From: Liriodendron chinense
Taxonomy: Eukaryota; Streptophyta; Magnoliopsida; Magnoliales; Magnoliaceae
DNA: 64,000 nt
Direction: 5' to 3'
NCBI GenBank assembly: GCA_003013855.2
Contig: ML058408.1
Location: forward strand, 1,116,001-1,180,000
Shown in pieces: positions 45,201 to 50,080 of the stretch. The notes below the pieces were generated by a model. It was not told the origin of the DNA, searched no databases, and saw nothing but the letters and a program-made list of their open reading frames with translations. Each line of letters begins with the position of its first letter. The first letter of the stretch is position 1. Both the position numbers and the translations under genes were made by a program.

Positions 45201-46675
45201 CAGCTCGGTTTGAAATTTTCGACCAAACTAATCTCGACTTGAACCAGATTTTTCTGAAGCAAACCAAACTCGGGCCGCATGGGCCAGCCTGAAACCCAAA
45301 CCGGGCACAAAAACAAGCCAAACCAAACTAGGGCTAACTCAGCCCCGCCCAGATCGTTGCCCACCTCTACTCCTCATCAAGTGGGCACCACTTGTCACAC
45401 GCGATGCCCAAAACCCAGGACGATCCGGTCATCAGGTGGGCCACGTGTGAATGTTGAATGTACCACTGGCTGGCCTAAATTTTGGGGCCACTGCACATGC
45501 CTAGGGCTGTCAATGGGCTGGTCTAAGGAAGGGCAAAATCAAAATTTTGAATAGGCAAAATTTTGAATAGGCCAGGTCAATCAGACCCGGCCCAAATGGT
45601 TCAAAATCCGAGGCGAAGCTAGCCCAGCCCCAGCCCATTAACAGACCTACACATGCCAATGTGGCATGCCAGTGCAAGATCAGGGCTCCTCATCAAGTGG
45701 CCACCACCTGTCACACACAATGCCCCGAAGCAAGGATGATCTGGTCATCAGGTGGGCCACATGTGAATGTTACATATCACCAACTGGCCTAAATTTTGGG
45801 ATGCTGCACATGCTAATGCAGCATGCCAGTGTGAGATCAGGGCTCGGCATCAAGTGGGCACGACAAAGCCAGGACAATCCGGCCATCAGGTGGGCCACAC
45901 GTGTGTCGAATGCAGATCGTTGGTCATTTTCAAACTGTCCATATTTCTCATACACGTGGCCCACTTGATGACCAGACCATCCTGAATCTTGAGCGGCAGC
46001 ACGTACATGGTGGGGCCCACTGGATGAACAGCCAGATCTCCCCGCACGTGCCACATTGCCACGTATGATGCGAACTCAGATCAATCCGGTTCCGAAGGTG
46101 TAAGATCAGAGATCCACTAGCATCTTACAAGTAGTACAATCTACAAAATGAAGAATGCTACTACTGTAAATCTTCAGAAGCTCATTCCTGACTGTAGAGA
46201 AACAACAGTTTCCGTACGCAGATCCATGCCTATCCATAAGCAACCACGCGTGCCAACCATTAGTTTTCTACAATGTGGCCCACCAGAAGAGTGAAACGGC
46301 GGCCTGATCTTTTAACCAGACAAGATCTAGAATGTGTGACCCGCCTGAAGGAACGCTTGAATCTCCCACACGCGTTCCACATTGGCACGTGCGATTTCGT
46401 GTGGATGGGCTTGACGACTCTCATAGAGAAGAAGAAGAAAAAAAGGGTAAAGTTCTACCGTTGAGCTGCAGTTTCTCGGAGGGGACCCCACCCCAGACCA
46501 TGGCCCCGAGTCGACCGTTGCCAATGGGGACGGCATCGGTCCAGTGCTTTGCGGGAGCGGCGAACTGGACCTTGAGTGGAGTGTCGGCCGGTTCGGTTTG
46601 GGCGGCGGTCGAGCTCCATACGTCGATCTCGTTAGGGCGACGGACCAAAACCCAGTCCAATTCATCTTCACCCAT
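6894..46675 (-). CDS. FUC95A: alpha-L-fucosidase 2-like, glycoside hydrolase family 95, eight exons, 3' end outside the window
   Basis: Spliced coding sequence on the minus strand: 46675-46459, 31661-31516, 27827-26854, 22923-22791, 17362-17204, 8053-7829, 7713-7612, 7029-6894. All complete introns are GT-AG and the frame runs unbroken for 2092 nt (697 codons). Family members are about 800-850 residues, so about one or two exons are missing beyond position 1. GH95 enzymes are inverting 1,2-alpha-L-fucosidases; in Arabidopsis FUC95A (AXY8) removes fucose from xyloglucan and arabinogalactan proteins in the apoplast. Family motifs seen: PIGNGRLGAMVWGG (exon 1), LFQYGRYLLISCSR (3), HLNINLQMNYW (4), ASGWVAHQVSDIWAKTSPDR (5), TSPEH (6), HHRHISHLFGLFPGH (8). 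Asn452 and Asn454 match the N-x-N pair that activates water in Bifidobacterium AfcA; Glu582 in SPEH is the probable general acid (inference). The aspartate of the D-A-N-F-G motif should be in the missing part. No classical signal peptide is visible. No stop or frameshift was seen, so the gene is probably functional. Confidence 0.93.
7612..7713 (-). CDS. FUC95A: GH95 exon 7 (residues 619-652)
   Basis: A 102 nt exon flanked by acceptor GAATATAG (7714) and donor GTAAGC (7611). It reads VLGRTSDELVEKVRKAQSRL followed by YSTRITRDGSIMEW, the expected link between the MDMAIIRE block and the QDFEDPEVHHRH block. Intron 6 on its 5' side is only 115 bp, which fixes the frame. Confidence 0.93.
7829..8053 (-). 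CDS. FUC95A: GH95 exon 6 (residues 544-618), probable general-acid Glu
   Basis: Acceptor TATTTAG at 8054 is followed by GFLESKAYPLLEECASFLLD, then GHGGYLVTNPSTSPEHRF and ASTMDMAIIREIFSSVVSAA. Most relatives have Asp or Glu where Gly544 stands. Glu582 of SPEH is the likely counterpart of AfcA Glu566 (inference from motif position). The donor is GTAATT at 7828. Confidence 0.93.
8702..8782. repeat. (TA)n microsatellite
   Basis: About 40 TA units without interruption. It abuts the 3' side of the minus-strand SINE at 8783-8940, so it probably grew from the SINE tail. Confidence 0.95.
8783..8940 (-). mobile_element. tRNA-derived SINE
   Basis: On the minus strand an A-box-like TAGCCCAGCTGG (8933-8922) is followed at normal tRNA spacing by a B-box AGGTTCGAAA (8890-8881). 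The body goes on with GGTGGGTGTGACTAACCGTG-type text and ends TGACTATGACTA just before the TA array. Internal Pol III promoter boxes and a short body fit a plant SINE. Exact 5' end and target duplication were not resolved. Confidence 0.6.
9088..9934. mobile_element. TIR-like element rich in 'tatcg' words
   Basis: The block starts CAGTGTTCGAAGTTTCGGTA and ends gataattcaaaca, whose complement TGTTTGAATTATCTCCGATA resembles the start. The interior repeats words such as 'gatattatcg', 'ggtatcgctac' and 'cgatacattg', with no coding potential. Flanks share TGTGTT, a possible target duplication. 9170-9335 is present inverted at 11773-11900. A Mutator- or hAT-type non-autonomous element is likely but unproven. 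Confidence 0.4.
10343..10380. repeat. (CT)n microsatellite
   Basis: A plain CT run of about 19 units in intron 5. Confidence 0.95.
10430..10760 (-). mobile_element. L1-type LINE remnant, C-terminal part
   Basis: The minus strand contains CLLAGLQAIWEERNGRCFWH, the W-x-E-R-N-x-R-x-F signature near the C-terminus of plant L1 RT proteins. The rest is frame-shifted. It is a short relic in intron 5, same direction as the gene. Confidence 0.55.
10966..11637. repeat. GGATGGATG-type minisatellite
   Basis: Some 600 bp of degenerate 4-base (GATG) and longer units such as 'ggatggatggttggatg'. Apparent ORFs on both strands (His-Pro-Ser and Met-Asp-Gly-Trp repeats) are products of the repeat. It is interrupted by a hAT MITE at 11027-11159. 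Confidence 0.9.
11027..11159. mobile_element. hAT-type MITE, 133 bp, target duplication GTTTGGAT
   Basis: The element starts TAGGGTTGTC and ends GACACCCCTA. Its ends are imperfect inverted repeats rich in GGGCC words. The eight bases GTTTGGAT occur at 11019-11026 and again at 11160-11167. An exact 8 bp duplication is the hAT hallmark. It inserted into the minisatellite after the array had formed. Confidence 0.85.
11638..12760. other. intron 5 non-coding stretch with GTGGGCC-rich block
   Basis: No gene was recognised. 11773-11900 matches 9170-9335 in inverted orientation. 11945-12005 has several GACCGGTC/CCGGTCG words like those of the LTR family at 38.6 kb. 12470-12660 is a cluster of GTGGGCCCCACA and TGGGCCACAT palindromic words at irregular spacing. 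Confidence 0.5.
12761..14364 (-). mobile_element. possible solo LTR (Tekay/Del-like)
   Basis: Read on the minus strand the block begins TGTCACACCCCCAATTTTGG, a common start of plant Tekay/Del LTRs, and could end CTTACATCACA at 12761. About 1.6 kb with TG...CA ends and no ORF fits an LTR. No target duplication was found, and a (TA)n tract lies inside, so the right boundary is a guess. Confidence 0.3.
13059..13134. repeat. (TA)n microsatellite
   Basis: About 38 TA units without interruption in intron 5. Confidence 0.95.
14386..14505. repeat. cluster of GCGATCGC palindromes
   Basis: The words tatgcgatcgcata and its variants recur four or five times in both orientations within 120 bp, so the block can fold back on itself. 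It ends TGACAACACTG, which resembles a hAT terminus, so a palindromic MITE is likely. Confidence 0.5.
14836..15800. mobile_element. non-autonomous hAT element, 965 bp, target duplication CACCTAAC
   Basis: The left end is TAGAGTTGTACACAAACC and the right end GGCTTGTGTACAGATCTA, an imperfect terminal inverted repeat. CACCTAAC flanks both sides exactly (14828-14835 and 15801-15808). The interior has GGCTCGG/CTCGAAA-rich subterminal repeats and three (CT)n runs (15149-15186, 15213-15248, 15309-15322) that produce spurious Arg-Glu or Ser-Leu ORFs. No transposase is encoded. A relative lies at 44599-45369. Confidence 0.85.
15809..17203. other. intron 5 non-coding, 5' end of the intron
   Basis: A 170-codon open frame at 16269-16781 (+) has no recognisable motif and lies antisense in the intron; I treat it as chance. 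16024-16200 carries GGGTGTCCATAGG and GGGCC words typical of one hAT MITE end, but no second end was found. Confidence 0.4.
17204..17362 (-). CDS. FUC95A: GH95 exon 5 (residues 491-543)
   Basis: After acceptor TATCAACAG the exon reads VNYEASGWVAHQVSDIWAKT, then SPDRGDPVWALWQMGGAWLC and THLWEHYTYTLDK, ending at donor GTAGGC (17203). This is one of the most conserved barrel segments of the family. Both flanking introns are large (5.4 and 9.2 kb). Confidence 0.94.
17674..17884 (+). repeat. 5' LTR of the copia element
   Basis: About 211 bp, nearly matching 19034-19240. Both contain 'gggttatttgtaaat'-like text and end in a CT-rich tract. The primer site that should follow is not a clean initiator-Met match. 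Confidence 0.85.
18023..19026 (+). pseudogene. copia RT (C-terminal half) and RNase H, broken
   Basis: The RT palm reads TIVLVYVDDIIITRDDLDF with the catalytic Y-V-D-D intact, then QYFLGIKVVRSSKGIFISQR and GKLIFLTITRPDITQAVSVV, ending in a stop at 18460. The RNase H part (STSGYCTFLGDNLVTWRSKK, SSAEAEYQ, then YCDNQVAIHIASDSVYHERT and EQLADIFTKALSSPM) resumes in other frames. The 5' two-thirds of the polyprotein are absent. Confidence 0.85.
19034..19240 (+). repeat. 3' LTR of the copia element
   Basis: 207 bp starting TGTTGGAACA after the classic copia polypurine tract. CAAAT follows as target duplication. Confidence 0.88.
19246..21339. other. intron 4 non-coding stretch
   Basis: I see no gene, inverted terminus or tail in these 2.1 kb. 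A G10 run lies at 20911-20920. The predicted ORFs are under 105 codons and show no family motif. Confidence 0.5.
21340..21875 (+). mobile_element. L1-type LINE 3' fragment with poly(A)
   Basis: The translation KVLTVDNLHKRRM is followed by CLMCYQDKESVDHLFIHCSF and FWDCFF, the RT-associated zinc-binding (zf-RVT) domain at the C-terminus of plant LINE ORF2. The 3' UTR ends ggcctttatgaataaattta and an A9 tail at 21865. The same 3' UTR wording ends the LINE at 26761, so both belong to one family. It is 5'-truncated, as is usual for LINEs. Confidence 0.8.
22230..22732. repeat. tandem duplication of about 340 bp
   Basis: 22230-22500 and 22573-22732 share an ordered series of words (aaaagca-ttaa, cttcacaggt-gtcaagaaa, aagtctttgaca-gtaaaatg, gttcttgaaac). 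Inside it 22471-22524 and 22525-22572 repeat 'acttggaaccca' and 'ggatgcccctactaaccca'. The duplication lies about 60 bp from exon 4 on its 3' (intron) side. Confidence 0.6.
22791..22923 (-). CDS. FUC95A: GH95 exon 4 (residues 446-490), catalytic Asn pair
   Basis: The acceptor TTTTCCAG at 22924 opens GAPHLNINLQMNYWLALSCN. The N-I-N at residues 452-454 matches the AfcA Asn421/Asn423 pair that positions the nucleophilic water. The exon ends AINGSKTAR at donor GTAAGA (22790). Confidence 0.93.
24300..25370 (+). pseudogene. LINE reverse transcriptase (broken)
   Basis: Blocks in order: ECSKDFRPISLISSAYKMIE, KGIVCKLDIKKAFDHVDWTF, GGLSQGDPLSSFLFLVVSEA, and QFVDNTLFF. These are RT motifs of plant L1 LINEs. 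The catalytic F-A-D-D-T box reads F-V-D-N-T, so the second Asp is lost. Stops occur at 24673, 24896 and 24920, with frame changes upstream. Confidence 0.82.
25437..26540 (+). repeat. solo LTR, chromovirus-like, inside the LINE
   Basis: The block starts TGATGTCG and ends CTGCATCA, so its termini are inverted (TGATG/CATCA) like those of the chromovirus LTRs at 4867 and 32413. The interior shares with the latter 'ccgttggatcg'-type words and the order GGATGG... then a T-rich tract, then a leader. 'tttttctataaattcaa' near 25980 could be its TATA region, followed by a G10 run. A clean target duplication was not found, so the borders are provisional. Confidence 0.5.
26854..27827 (-). CDS. FUC95A: GH95 exon 3 (residues 122-446)
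   Basis: This is the largest exon (974 nt). It starts VYQPLGDINLDIGD after acceptor GGTGAAG at 27828 and ends at IEPAW-D with the Asp codon split (phase 2) before GTATGT. Blocks: TYERELDLDTATATVKYTLG, TREHFSSNPHQVIVTRLSAN, FSAVLELRISDD, ELYSYHLDDYQKLFHRVSL and LFQYGRYLLISCSR. It covers the end of the beta domain, the linker and the start of the (alpha/alpha)6 barrel. A plain 325-codon stretch with no stop argues that selection still acts. Confidence 0.95.
28549..29203. mobile_element. PIF/Harbinger-type MITE, target duplication TTA
   Basis: The left end GGGGGTTTTTGATTTTTCAA and the complement of the right end GGGCCTGTTAGGTTTTTTAA are an imperfect inverted repeat, and both continue to TAATTATTA. 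TTA flanks both sides (28546-28548, 29204-29206), as expected for PIF/Harbinger. The core carries a GGTGGGATCCACTTGA and TGGGCCCCACAG segment that recurs near 44.83, 47.55 and 48.93 kb. It lies in GH95 intron 2. Confidence 0.7.
29207..31515. other. intron 2 non-coding, possible retro-sequence at 29.85-30.65 kb
   Basis: 29850-30650 has open pieces (FAILGRALERKEQKVFLWQG) with no family I can name, then a 3'-UTR-like end with aataaaattctttgac and an A-rich tail at 30650. It could be a decayed retrocopy or LINE tail. The rest, including a CT-rich tract at 30745-30790, shows nothing recognisable. Confidence 0.35.
31516..31661 (-). CDS. FUC95A: GH95 exon 2 (residues 73-121)
   Basis: The exon follows acceptor TTCTGTGTAG and reads DDTLWTGVPGDYTNPQAPNV, ending at GHPSD before the donor GTATGT at 31515. 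Intron 1 upstream is 14,797 bp and contains most of the nested transposons. The exon closes the first three-fifths of the N-terminal beta-sandwich region of the family. Confidence 0.93.
31662..32412. other. intron 1 non-coding, between exon 2 and the chromovirus
   Basis: No gene is visible. A GGGTTCAATCCC box at 32365-32376 resembles a Pol III B box, but a convincing A box is missing. Confidence 0.45.
32413..33651 (+). repeat. 5' LTR of chromovirus copy 2
   Basis: It starts TGATGAAGACATC and ends CCTACATCA, with TGATG/CATCA inverted termini. The first 90 bases run parallel with the LTR start at 4867 (shared GTGTACCA, CCTTGTGGAT). At 1239 bp it is about 300 bp longer than the copy 1 LTR. An A15 run lies at 32798-32812. 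Confidence 0.72.
33832..34975 (+). pseudogene. gag of chromovirus copy 2 (broken)
   Basis: It starts MPTHTGREFGLAPTMNTDQI, parallel to copy 1. Then come VDAPSFDGCLNLKNFLD, a stop at 34279, the block YPEHLLDQWQSLRQELM and a CCHC knuckle (CYHCNGYGHFATEC) near 34900-34945. At least three stops (34279, 34382, 34635) break it. Confidence 0.8.
34976..36903 (+). pseudogene. pol of chromovirus copy 2: PR-RT-RNase H (truncated)
   Basis: Protease: VSVDSGNCPNVVFTYTVSRL near 35185. RT: KKQVDELRKGFIQESMSPCV near 35860, KIDLKSGYHQIHIHPGDEWK near 36070. The catalytic box reads Y-F-N-D near 36270 instead of Y-F-D-D. Directly before it a G10 run (36241-36250) replaces the usual Met-Gly-Lys codons and shifts the frame. 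RNase H: EVACDASGVGISGVLSQERH near 36690 and TYDKEFNAV near 36800. The frame ends at the truncation at 36903. Confidence 0.8.
36979..37705. mobile_element. PIF/Harbinger-type MITE, 727 bp, target duplication TAA
   Basis: Left end GGGCTCGCTTGGGAGT; complement of the right end GGGGCCCTTTGGAGGGGAGT, the usual GGG-C-C-x-TTTGG start of Harbinger elements. Both halves go on with inverted 'ggtaaatgg' and 'gtttggatgggagtaaatg' words. TAA flanks both sides (36976-36978, 37706-37708). No transposase is present. It sits 75 bp after the broken end of chromovirus copy 2. Confidence 0.78.
37929..38274 (-). mobile_element. TRIM-like unit: LTR-PBS-spacer-PPT-LTR in 346 bp
   Basis: Two LTRs of 75 and 77 bp (38274-38200 and 38005-37929 on the minus strand, both starting TGTTA-GAGTCCC and ending GGTTGTTTGA). 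An initiator-Met primer site adjoins the first and a GCGGGGGAG polypurine tract the second. Such coding-free units with LTRs under 250 bp match terminal-repeat retrotransposons in miniature. The 170 bp spacer shares with the 17.9 kb copia leader the words 'gaagtagcaaatatgccacc' and 'taatatattctcccac'. Confidence 0.7.
38345..40647 (-). pseudogene. copia protease and gag-pre-integrase, split by a solo LTR
   Basis: Protease: STWIIDSGASDHMTGMRHFL with the catalytic D-S-G-A, then YISKFHANLISVSSLT, up to SCMFQD at the insertion. Across the 1585 bp insert the text resumes in order as GTGFERDGLYFLQQGELLTA and then SLWHARLGHVPSRVLNLII, the gag-pre-integrase block. One in-frame TAG lies at the junction. 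The text ends at PICSRAEFHPA near 38290-38345. Confidence 0.8.
38590..40174 (+). repeat. solo LTR (family A), target duplication CTCTA, nested in the copia remnant
   Basis: It starts TGTTGAGCTC, ends AAGCGAACA, and has CTCTA on both sides (38585-38589, 40175-40179). Removing it rejoins the copia frame. A TATA box TATAAAAG lies at 39203-39210. U3 (38836-39100) has many ACCGGTC words. The same LTR is found inverted at 61229-62761, and a diverged one at 63276. No ORF or primer site lies inside, so it is a solo LTR left by recombination. Confidence 0.85.
40700..41109 (-). pseudogene. copia gag with zinc knuckle (broken)
   Basis: VRKREDKAKTYMFLVGLNAD, then YKSLHIQLVAMIPFPSLETV is the UBN2/copia gag block. 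A CCHC knuckle (CTHCNRLGHSVE-stop-C) near 40745-40700 carries a TGA in place of Trp. The 5' part of gag, the leader and most of the LTR are deleted. Confidence 0.75.
41160..42500 (-). mobile_element. L1-type LINE 5' part: ORF1-like text and endonuclease start
   Basis: At 41408-41148 the minus strand reads MIVLSWNIRGLGCPAKRTQI, then ILTILETKSR and GGILLVWNSGIW, the start of an APE-type endonuclease of LINE ORF2. Upstream, 42500-41732 holds two open pieces (DNPILSLMEVGDLVDYM and others) where ORF1 would end; I do not recognise a domain there. The LINE is cut off at the copia LTR piece at 41153. Confidence 0.65.
42564..42655 (-). mobile_element. short tRNA-derived SINE
   Basis: Minus strand: A-box-like TAGATGAGCTGG, GTAGAG, then B box GGGGTTCAATCCC, then ACCTTTCCC and an A9 tail. 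Box order and spacing match a Pol III-transcribed SINE. Borders are approximate. Confidence 0.5.
43021..43298 (+). mobile_element. LINE 3' end with AAT-repeat tail
   Basis: Plus-strand text includes AILWVVWKERNERCF, the W-x-E-R-N-x-R-C-F signature of the LINE ORF2 C-terminus, then a short 3' UTR and an AATAATAATAATAA tail at 43283-43298. Confidence 0.65.
43299..44419. other. intron 1 non-coding stretch
   Basis: No coding or transposon end is visible in this AT-rich 1.1 kb. Confidence 0.5.
44599..45369. mobile_element. non-autonomous hAT element, 771 bp, target duplication CTCCTCAT
   Basis: Ends TAGAGCTGGGCACAAACC and GATCGTTGCCCACCTCTA. CTCCTCAT flanks both sides exactly (44591-44598 and 45370-45377). 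Its subterminal GCTCGAAAGCTCGG text relates it to the element at 14836-15800. The core includes a piece of the GTGGTGTGATCCACTTGAG repeat also found in the MITE at 28.5 kb. Confidence 0.85.
45502..45649. mobile_element. hAT-type MITE, 148 bp, target duplication CACATGCC
   Basis: Ends TAGGGCTGTCAATGGGCTGG and complement TAGGTCTGTTAATGGGCTGG. CACATGCC flanks both sides exactly (45494-45501 and 45650-45657). A typical short palindromic hAT MITE inside the ~160 bp array. Confidence 0.88.
46459..46675 (-). CDS. FUC95A: GH95 exon 1 (residues 1-72)
   Basis: The ATG at 46675-46673 opens MGEDELDWVLVRRPNE, matching the usual N-terminus of plant GH95 proteins. The exon continues to KHWTDAVPIGNGRLGAMVWG and SEKLQLN. 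The donor is G|GTAGAA at 46458, phase 1. Joining it to exon 2 restores LQLN-DDTLWTG, the conserved order. The 46 bp preceding the ATG on the minus strand are the likely short 5' UTR. Confidence 0.93.
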
Positions 46676-46743
46676 GGAAACAAACGACTGTGATGAAGAG
46701 GGTTAACAGAGGAGTGGTGTGGAAAAGGCATTCTCTTTTTCCG

Positions 46744-46752
46744 CCTTTTATA
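46744..46752 (-). promoter_or_regulatory. TATA box of the GH95 gene
   Basis: On the minus strand the bases read TATAAAAGG, the plant consensus, 69 bp before the ATG at 46675. That predicts a start site near 46715 and a 5' UTR of about 40 nt. A 17-base G run (C run on the gene strand) lies 24 bp further upstream. Confidence 0.7.
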
Positions 46753-46775
46753 ATGCGTGATTCTGTCCTCGTGGA

Positions 46776-46792
46776 GGGGGGGGGGGGGGGGG
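46776..46792. repeat. G17 homopolymer upstream of the GH95 TATA box
   Basis: Seventeen consecutive G on the plus strand. It may be unstable or wrongly counted in assembly. It is close enough to the TATA box to affect the core promoter by structure (inference). Confidence 0.9.
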
Positions 46793-49700
46793 ACTGACAG
46801 GAGAAGGACGCGATGGACCGTCGTGCCATGAAAACGCGCAACACGTAAATGGCCCCTTTTTGTTGTCTTCTGCTCAGACTGGATTTTTTTTGGCTCCTTG
46901 CGAAAGGGAAACAGTTGAGTGGCTCGCGCTAGTAGCTACCACCGGGGTACTTAACGCGCATAAAATCTCCCCCGTCCATCACGTACAAAAACCCTTGTTG
47001 AGCCTTGATCTCAACGATCAGGATGATTCAAAACTCAGGTGGGCAATCTCGAAAGATTTATACCAAAAACCTCTAAATTCAAATGGTATGTCCACCTTAA
47101 TTTAAATTCAAATGGTATGTCCACCTTAATTTTAGAACACTATAATTTTTGTCGTTAGTTCTTTCGTCCTTATGAATTATGATACACATAAGATAAATGG
47201 ATCGAATGAAATATAAACACCGCATTCTTTCCGACACAAAATACTAACGGCGGAGATTTCATACCAATTATTTCCTGTGGCATGTCGTACCTAAATTTTT
47301 TATGATCATGACTTTTGATTTAAATGGTTAAAATAAAGCAGTGTACCTGATCGACGGGGTAGATCTTATGAAAATTCCACTCTGATTGTGAAAGCAACCC
47401 GGGTAGGTAGCTAGTGCCAGTTACACCAGCGCGGCTCCTGCAAAAGCACCTATCTCATGGGTAAACTTTATATGACCACTGTCGTGTATTTGTCTTATCC
47501 ATTCCGTCCATCCTTTTTTAGCAGCTGATTTTAGGGCATTGTTCAAAACTTGAAGGATATCAAAATCTCAAGTGGACCACCCCACCGTGGAAACCTCCCT
47601 AGGGCCCACAATGATGCTTGTTTGTCATCCAAGCTGTTCATAAGGCCACGCACACATGGATGAAGGTAAAAGAAAAATATCATCTTAATCCAAAACTTCG
47701 GTGCCCCCAAAAAGTTTTCAACGTCCACTTGAGCTTATAGCTTCGATTCAGTGCTCGTGACCTAAAATGAGCTGGAAAAATGGATGGACGGCGTGGATAA
47801 GAACATAGATCACGATGGCCCCACAGAGTTTACTCAGTACGCAATCTGCGTCCTCTGGTGCGGCGCTACCCTCCCCACAGTGCCATGTCGGTGGCGTTGG
47901 AGAGATTGGGGCCGTCAACAACGTGGCTAATGTTGGACACGACACACCTGCTAACTGAACGCCTACCGAGGACAAACATGCGTCAGATCCACTCCACGCA
48001 TCAAGTGAGCTCTTTTTATATTTTAACCCCACCTCAAACTCAGTCTAATATTAGAGAGGCGGTGTTTAATAATACCTAAATACGCTAAATTCCGGGGGTA
48101 TTGCCCCACGTGAGTCATGGAATGTTTTGATTTTTGGGGAATCGGATGTGGCGCGTCAAATAAGTGGATTGATGGCATTCAGTGGACCCCACATATAAAT
48201 GGGATGATTTTAACGGTGCGATTTCCCATTTCAACTGTTTCCCATGGCGTAGCCCATTTGAGTGTTGAATCGGCCTTATTTTTGGGCCCCAGTAGAAATA
48301 TAGGGTACCACACCTGATGGACGGTGTTGATGTCATCCAAATAAGTCGAACCGTCTACATCTGCGGAAGTCATACCCACTGTTGTCTGCCTACCAAACTC
48401 ACCTAAGTTTTCCATATTAATAAGGCGGATGTGGCGCCCACGTGCCATGTTTCGCAAGTCTACGTAAAAATGGACTCCATAAGCCGGACGTCCAGCTAGC
48501 TGGTGTCAGAGCTCTGTGAACCGATCATGATGTATTTGTTTTATCAACGGTTACAAAAAGGAGTCTGGATCGTCTGTTAACCCTCAATAAGATTTTTCTG
48601 TTTACTTACGACCGAATTGGTCCATCTAAGCACTTACGTTGTCAGCGCTGTTGCATTAAATGGAGTCAGTGCTAACATTTGCTGAGCTGGACCGAGCAGG
48701 TGTCCTCAAACAGGAAAATTGAGGATGAGCAGCCGATGTGGATTCTGAAAAAAATACAAGACAAATCCAAATTCAAGGTGGTCTACCTCACAGGAAAGTA
48801 GGATTAATTGACTAGCCATCAAAAACTTCCTAAGGTGCACTGTAATGTTTATTTGCCAAAAAAATACCCTGGTCTAAATGAAGGAAATCCTAACTATCAG
48901 CTTGATCCATATAATGTCTGTGGCAGCCAAACAGGTTTTCAATCCCCACTGTTTCCTATGGTGTGTTCTAAGTAAGAATTGAATCTGCCTCATTTTTTGG
49001 ATCATGACCTAAAATAATCTTGCAAAATGACAAGTGTGGATACAACAAATACATTATGCTGATGCCAACAAATACATTATGCTGATGCCCACAGTGATTT
49101 GACACCGGCTAGCTGGCTTGTGTTGGGGTCACTGGTCAAACCGCGCCCCGGTTATCCACGCATGAAAGCAGCCATTGCATCACGCTGGTTGCGTGGGGAG
49201 ACGTCTGTTACAGTGAATCATAACTTATTGTTACTTTTTACGGCCTGGATTGTAGCGGCTCGTTCCGGTCATGTTTTAATGATAGAAAAGAAAACGTTAA
49301 TGTGATGGCTCTAGTGGCTCACTGGGAGTACCTGAAAACATTATGAGATTGGGATATTTTTAATCTTTAATCATGTAACTATTTTGTGATCATTGTTTTA
49401 GGCTCATTTATTATTTTGAAAAGTAAAATATGACTATCTATGAAAGAAATGAAATGGAAAAAAAAAAAAAAATTGTGCCAAATTATCGATACAATTGGTG
49501 GTTCGGAATTGTAGGGATTGAATTGTCTATACAACTGGTGGTTTGGAATCGTAGGGATTGAACATGTTGATTTAGTCATGTGTCATCTGACAAATTTTTT
49601 TAGTTGAATCCTAAGATTTAGGATATCTTCAAAAGGTGTTTAAAGAAAATTTCATCCTAAGTTTGGGCATGGTTGAAGAATCTTAAAACCTTGTGATTGC

Positions 49701-49816
49701 TATATTTACCTTGCTTGGGTTTGTGCCTACTTGATCTGTATTTTTTCATTCTTCTTTTTATTTCTTTTTTTTTACCAATTTTACTCGTAGCGCTTTATTG
49801 AGTTTTTGCCATGTTT
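46793..49816. other. upstream intergenic region of GH95, no gene seen
   Basis: It contains dispersed copies of the GGTGGGATCCACTTGA-type repeat (47550-47840 and 48870-49030), a 30 bp tandem duplication at 47074-47132, a 24 bp one near 49041-49088 and a ~39 bp one near 49485-49560. I found no ORF with a family motif. Confidence 0.5.
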
Positions 49817-49872
49817 GATCTTATTGTAGGCAAATATAGTCTAATTAAGAGGTGAAGGATCGCGGCAATGTG

Positions 49873-50080
49873 GATGCGAGCAGCTCGGCTCGTACTCACT
49901 AGAAGAGGTCGCATTCCCCAGATGCGAGCGGCTCGGCTCGTACTCACTAGAAGGGGTCGCATTCCCCGGATGCGAGCAGCTCTGCTCGGGCTCGTTAGAA
50001 GGGGTCGCATCTCCTGGATGCGAGCAGCTCTGCTCGGGCTCGTCAGGAGGGGTCGCACATCACGAATGCGAGCATCCCTG
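49873..50080 (+). repeat. five 48 bp tandem units in U3, hairpin-forming
   Basis: Units start GATGCGAGC at 49873, 49921, 49969, 50017 and about 50064. Each contains CGAGCAGCTCG, an 11-base near-perfect palindrome, and ends GGTCGCA, complementary to the TGCGA at its start. The 3' LTR has the same units from 59817. Confidence 0.9.

Larger units (their letters stand above)
44420..45960. repeat. tandem array of ~160 bp monomers, interrupted by two hAT MITEs
   Basis: The monomer runs roughly: GATC-GGCATCAGGTGGGCCA, 'gtgaatgtt', ACTGGCCTAAATTTTGG, 'gcacatgc-aatg-agcatgc', GATCAGGGCTC-TCATCAAG. The word GATCAGGGCTC occurs near 44584, 45680 and 45836. The last two are 156 bp apart. Subtracting both MITEs and their duplications from the first gap leaves 162 bp per unit for one further monomer. 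At least three and a half units are visible, close to exon 1. Confidence 0.75.
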
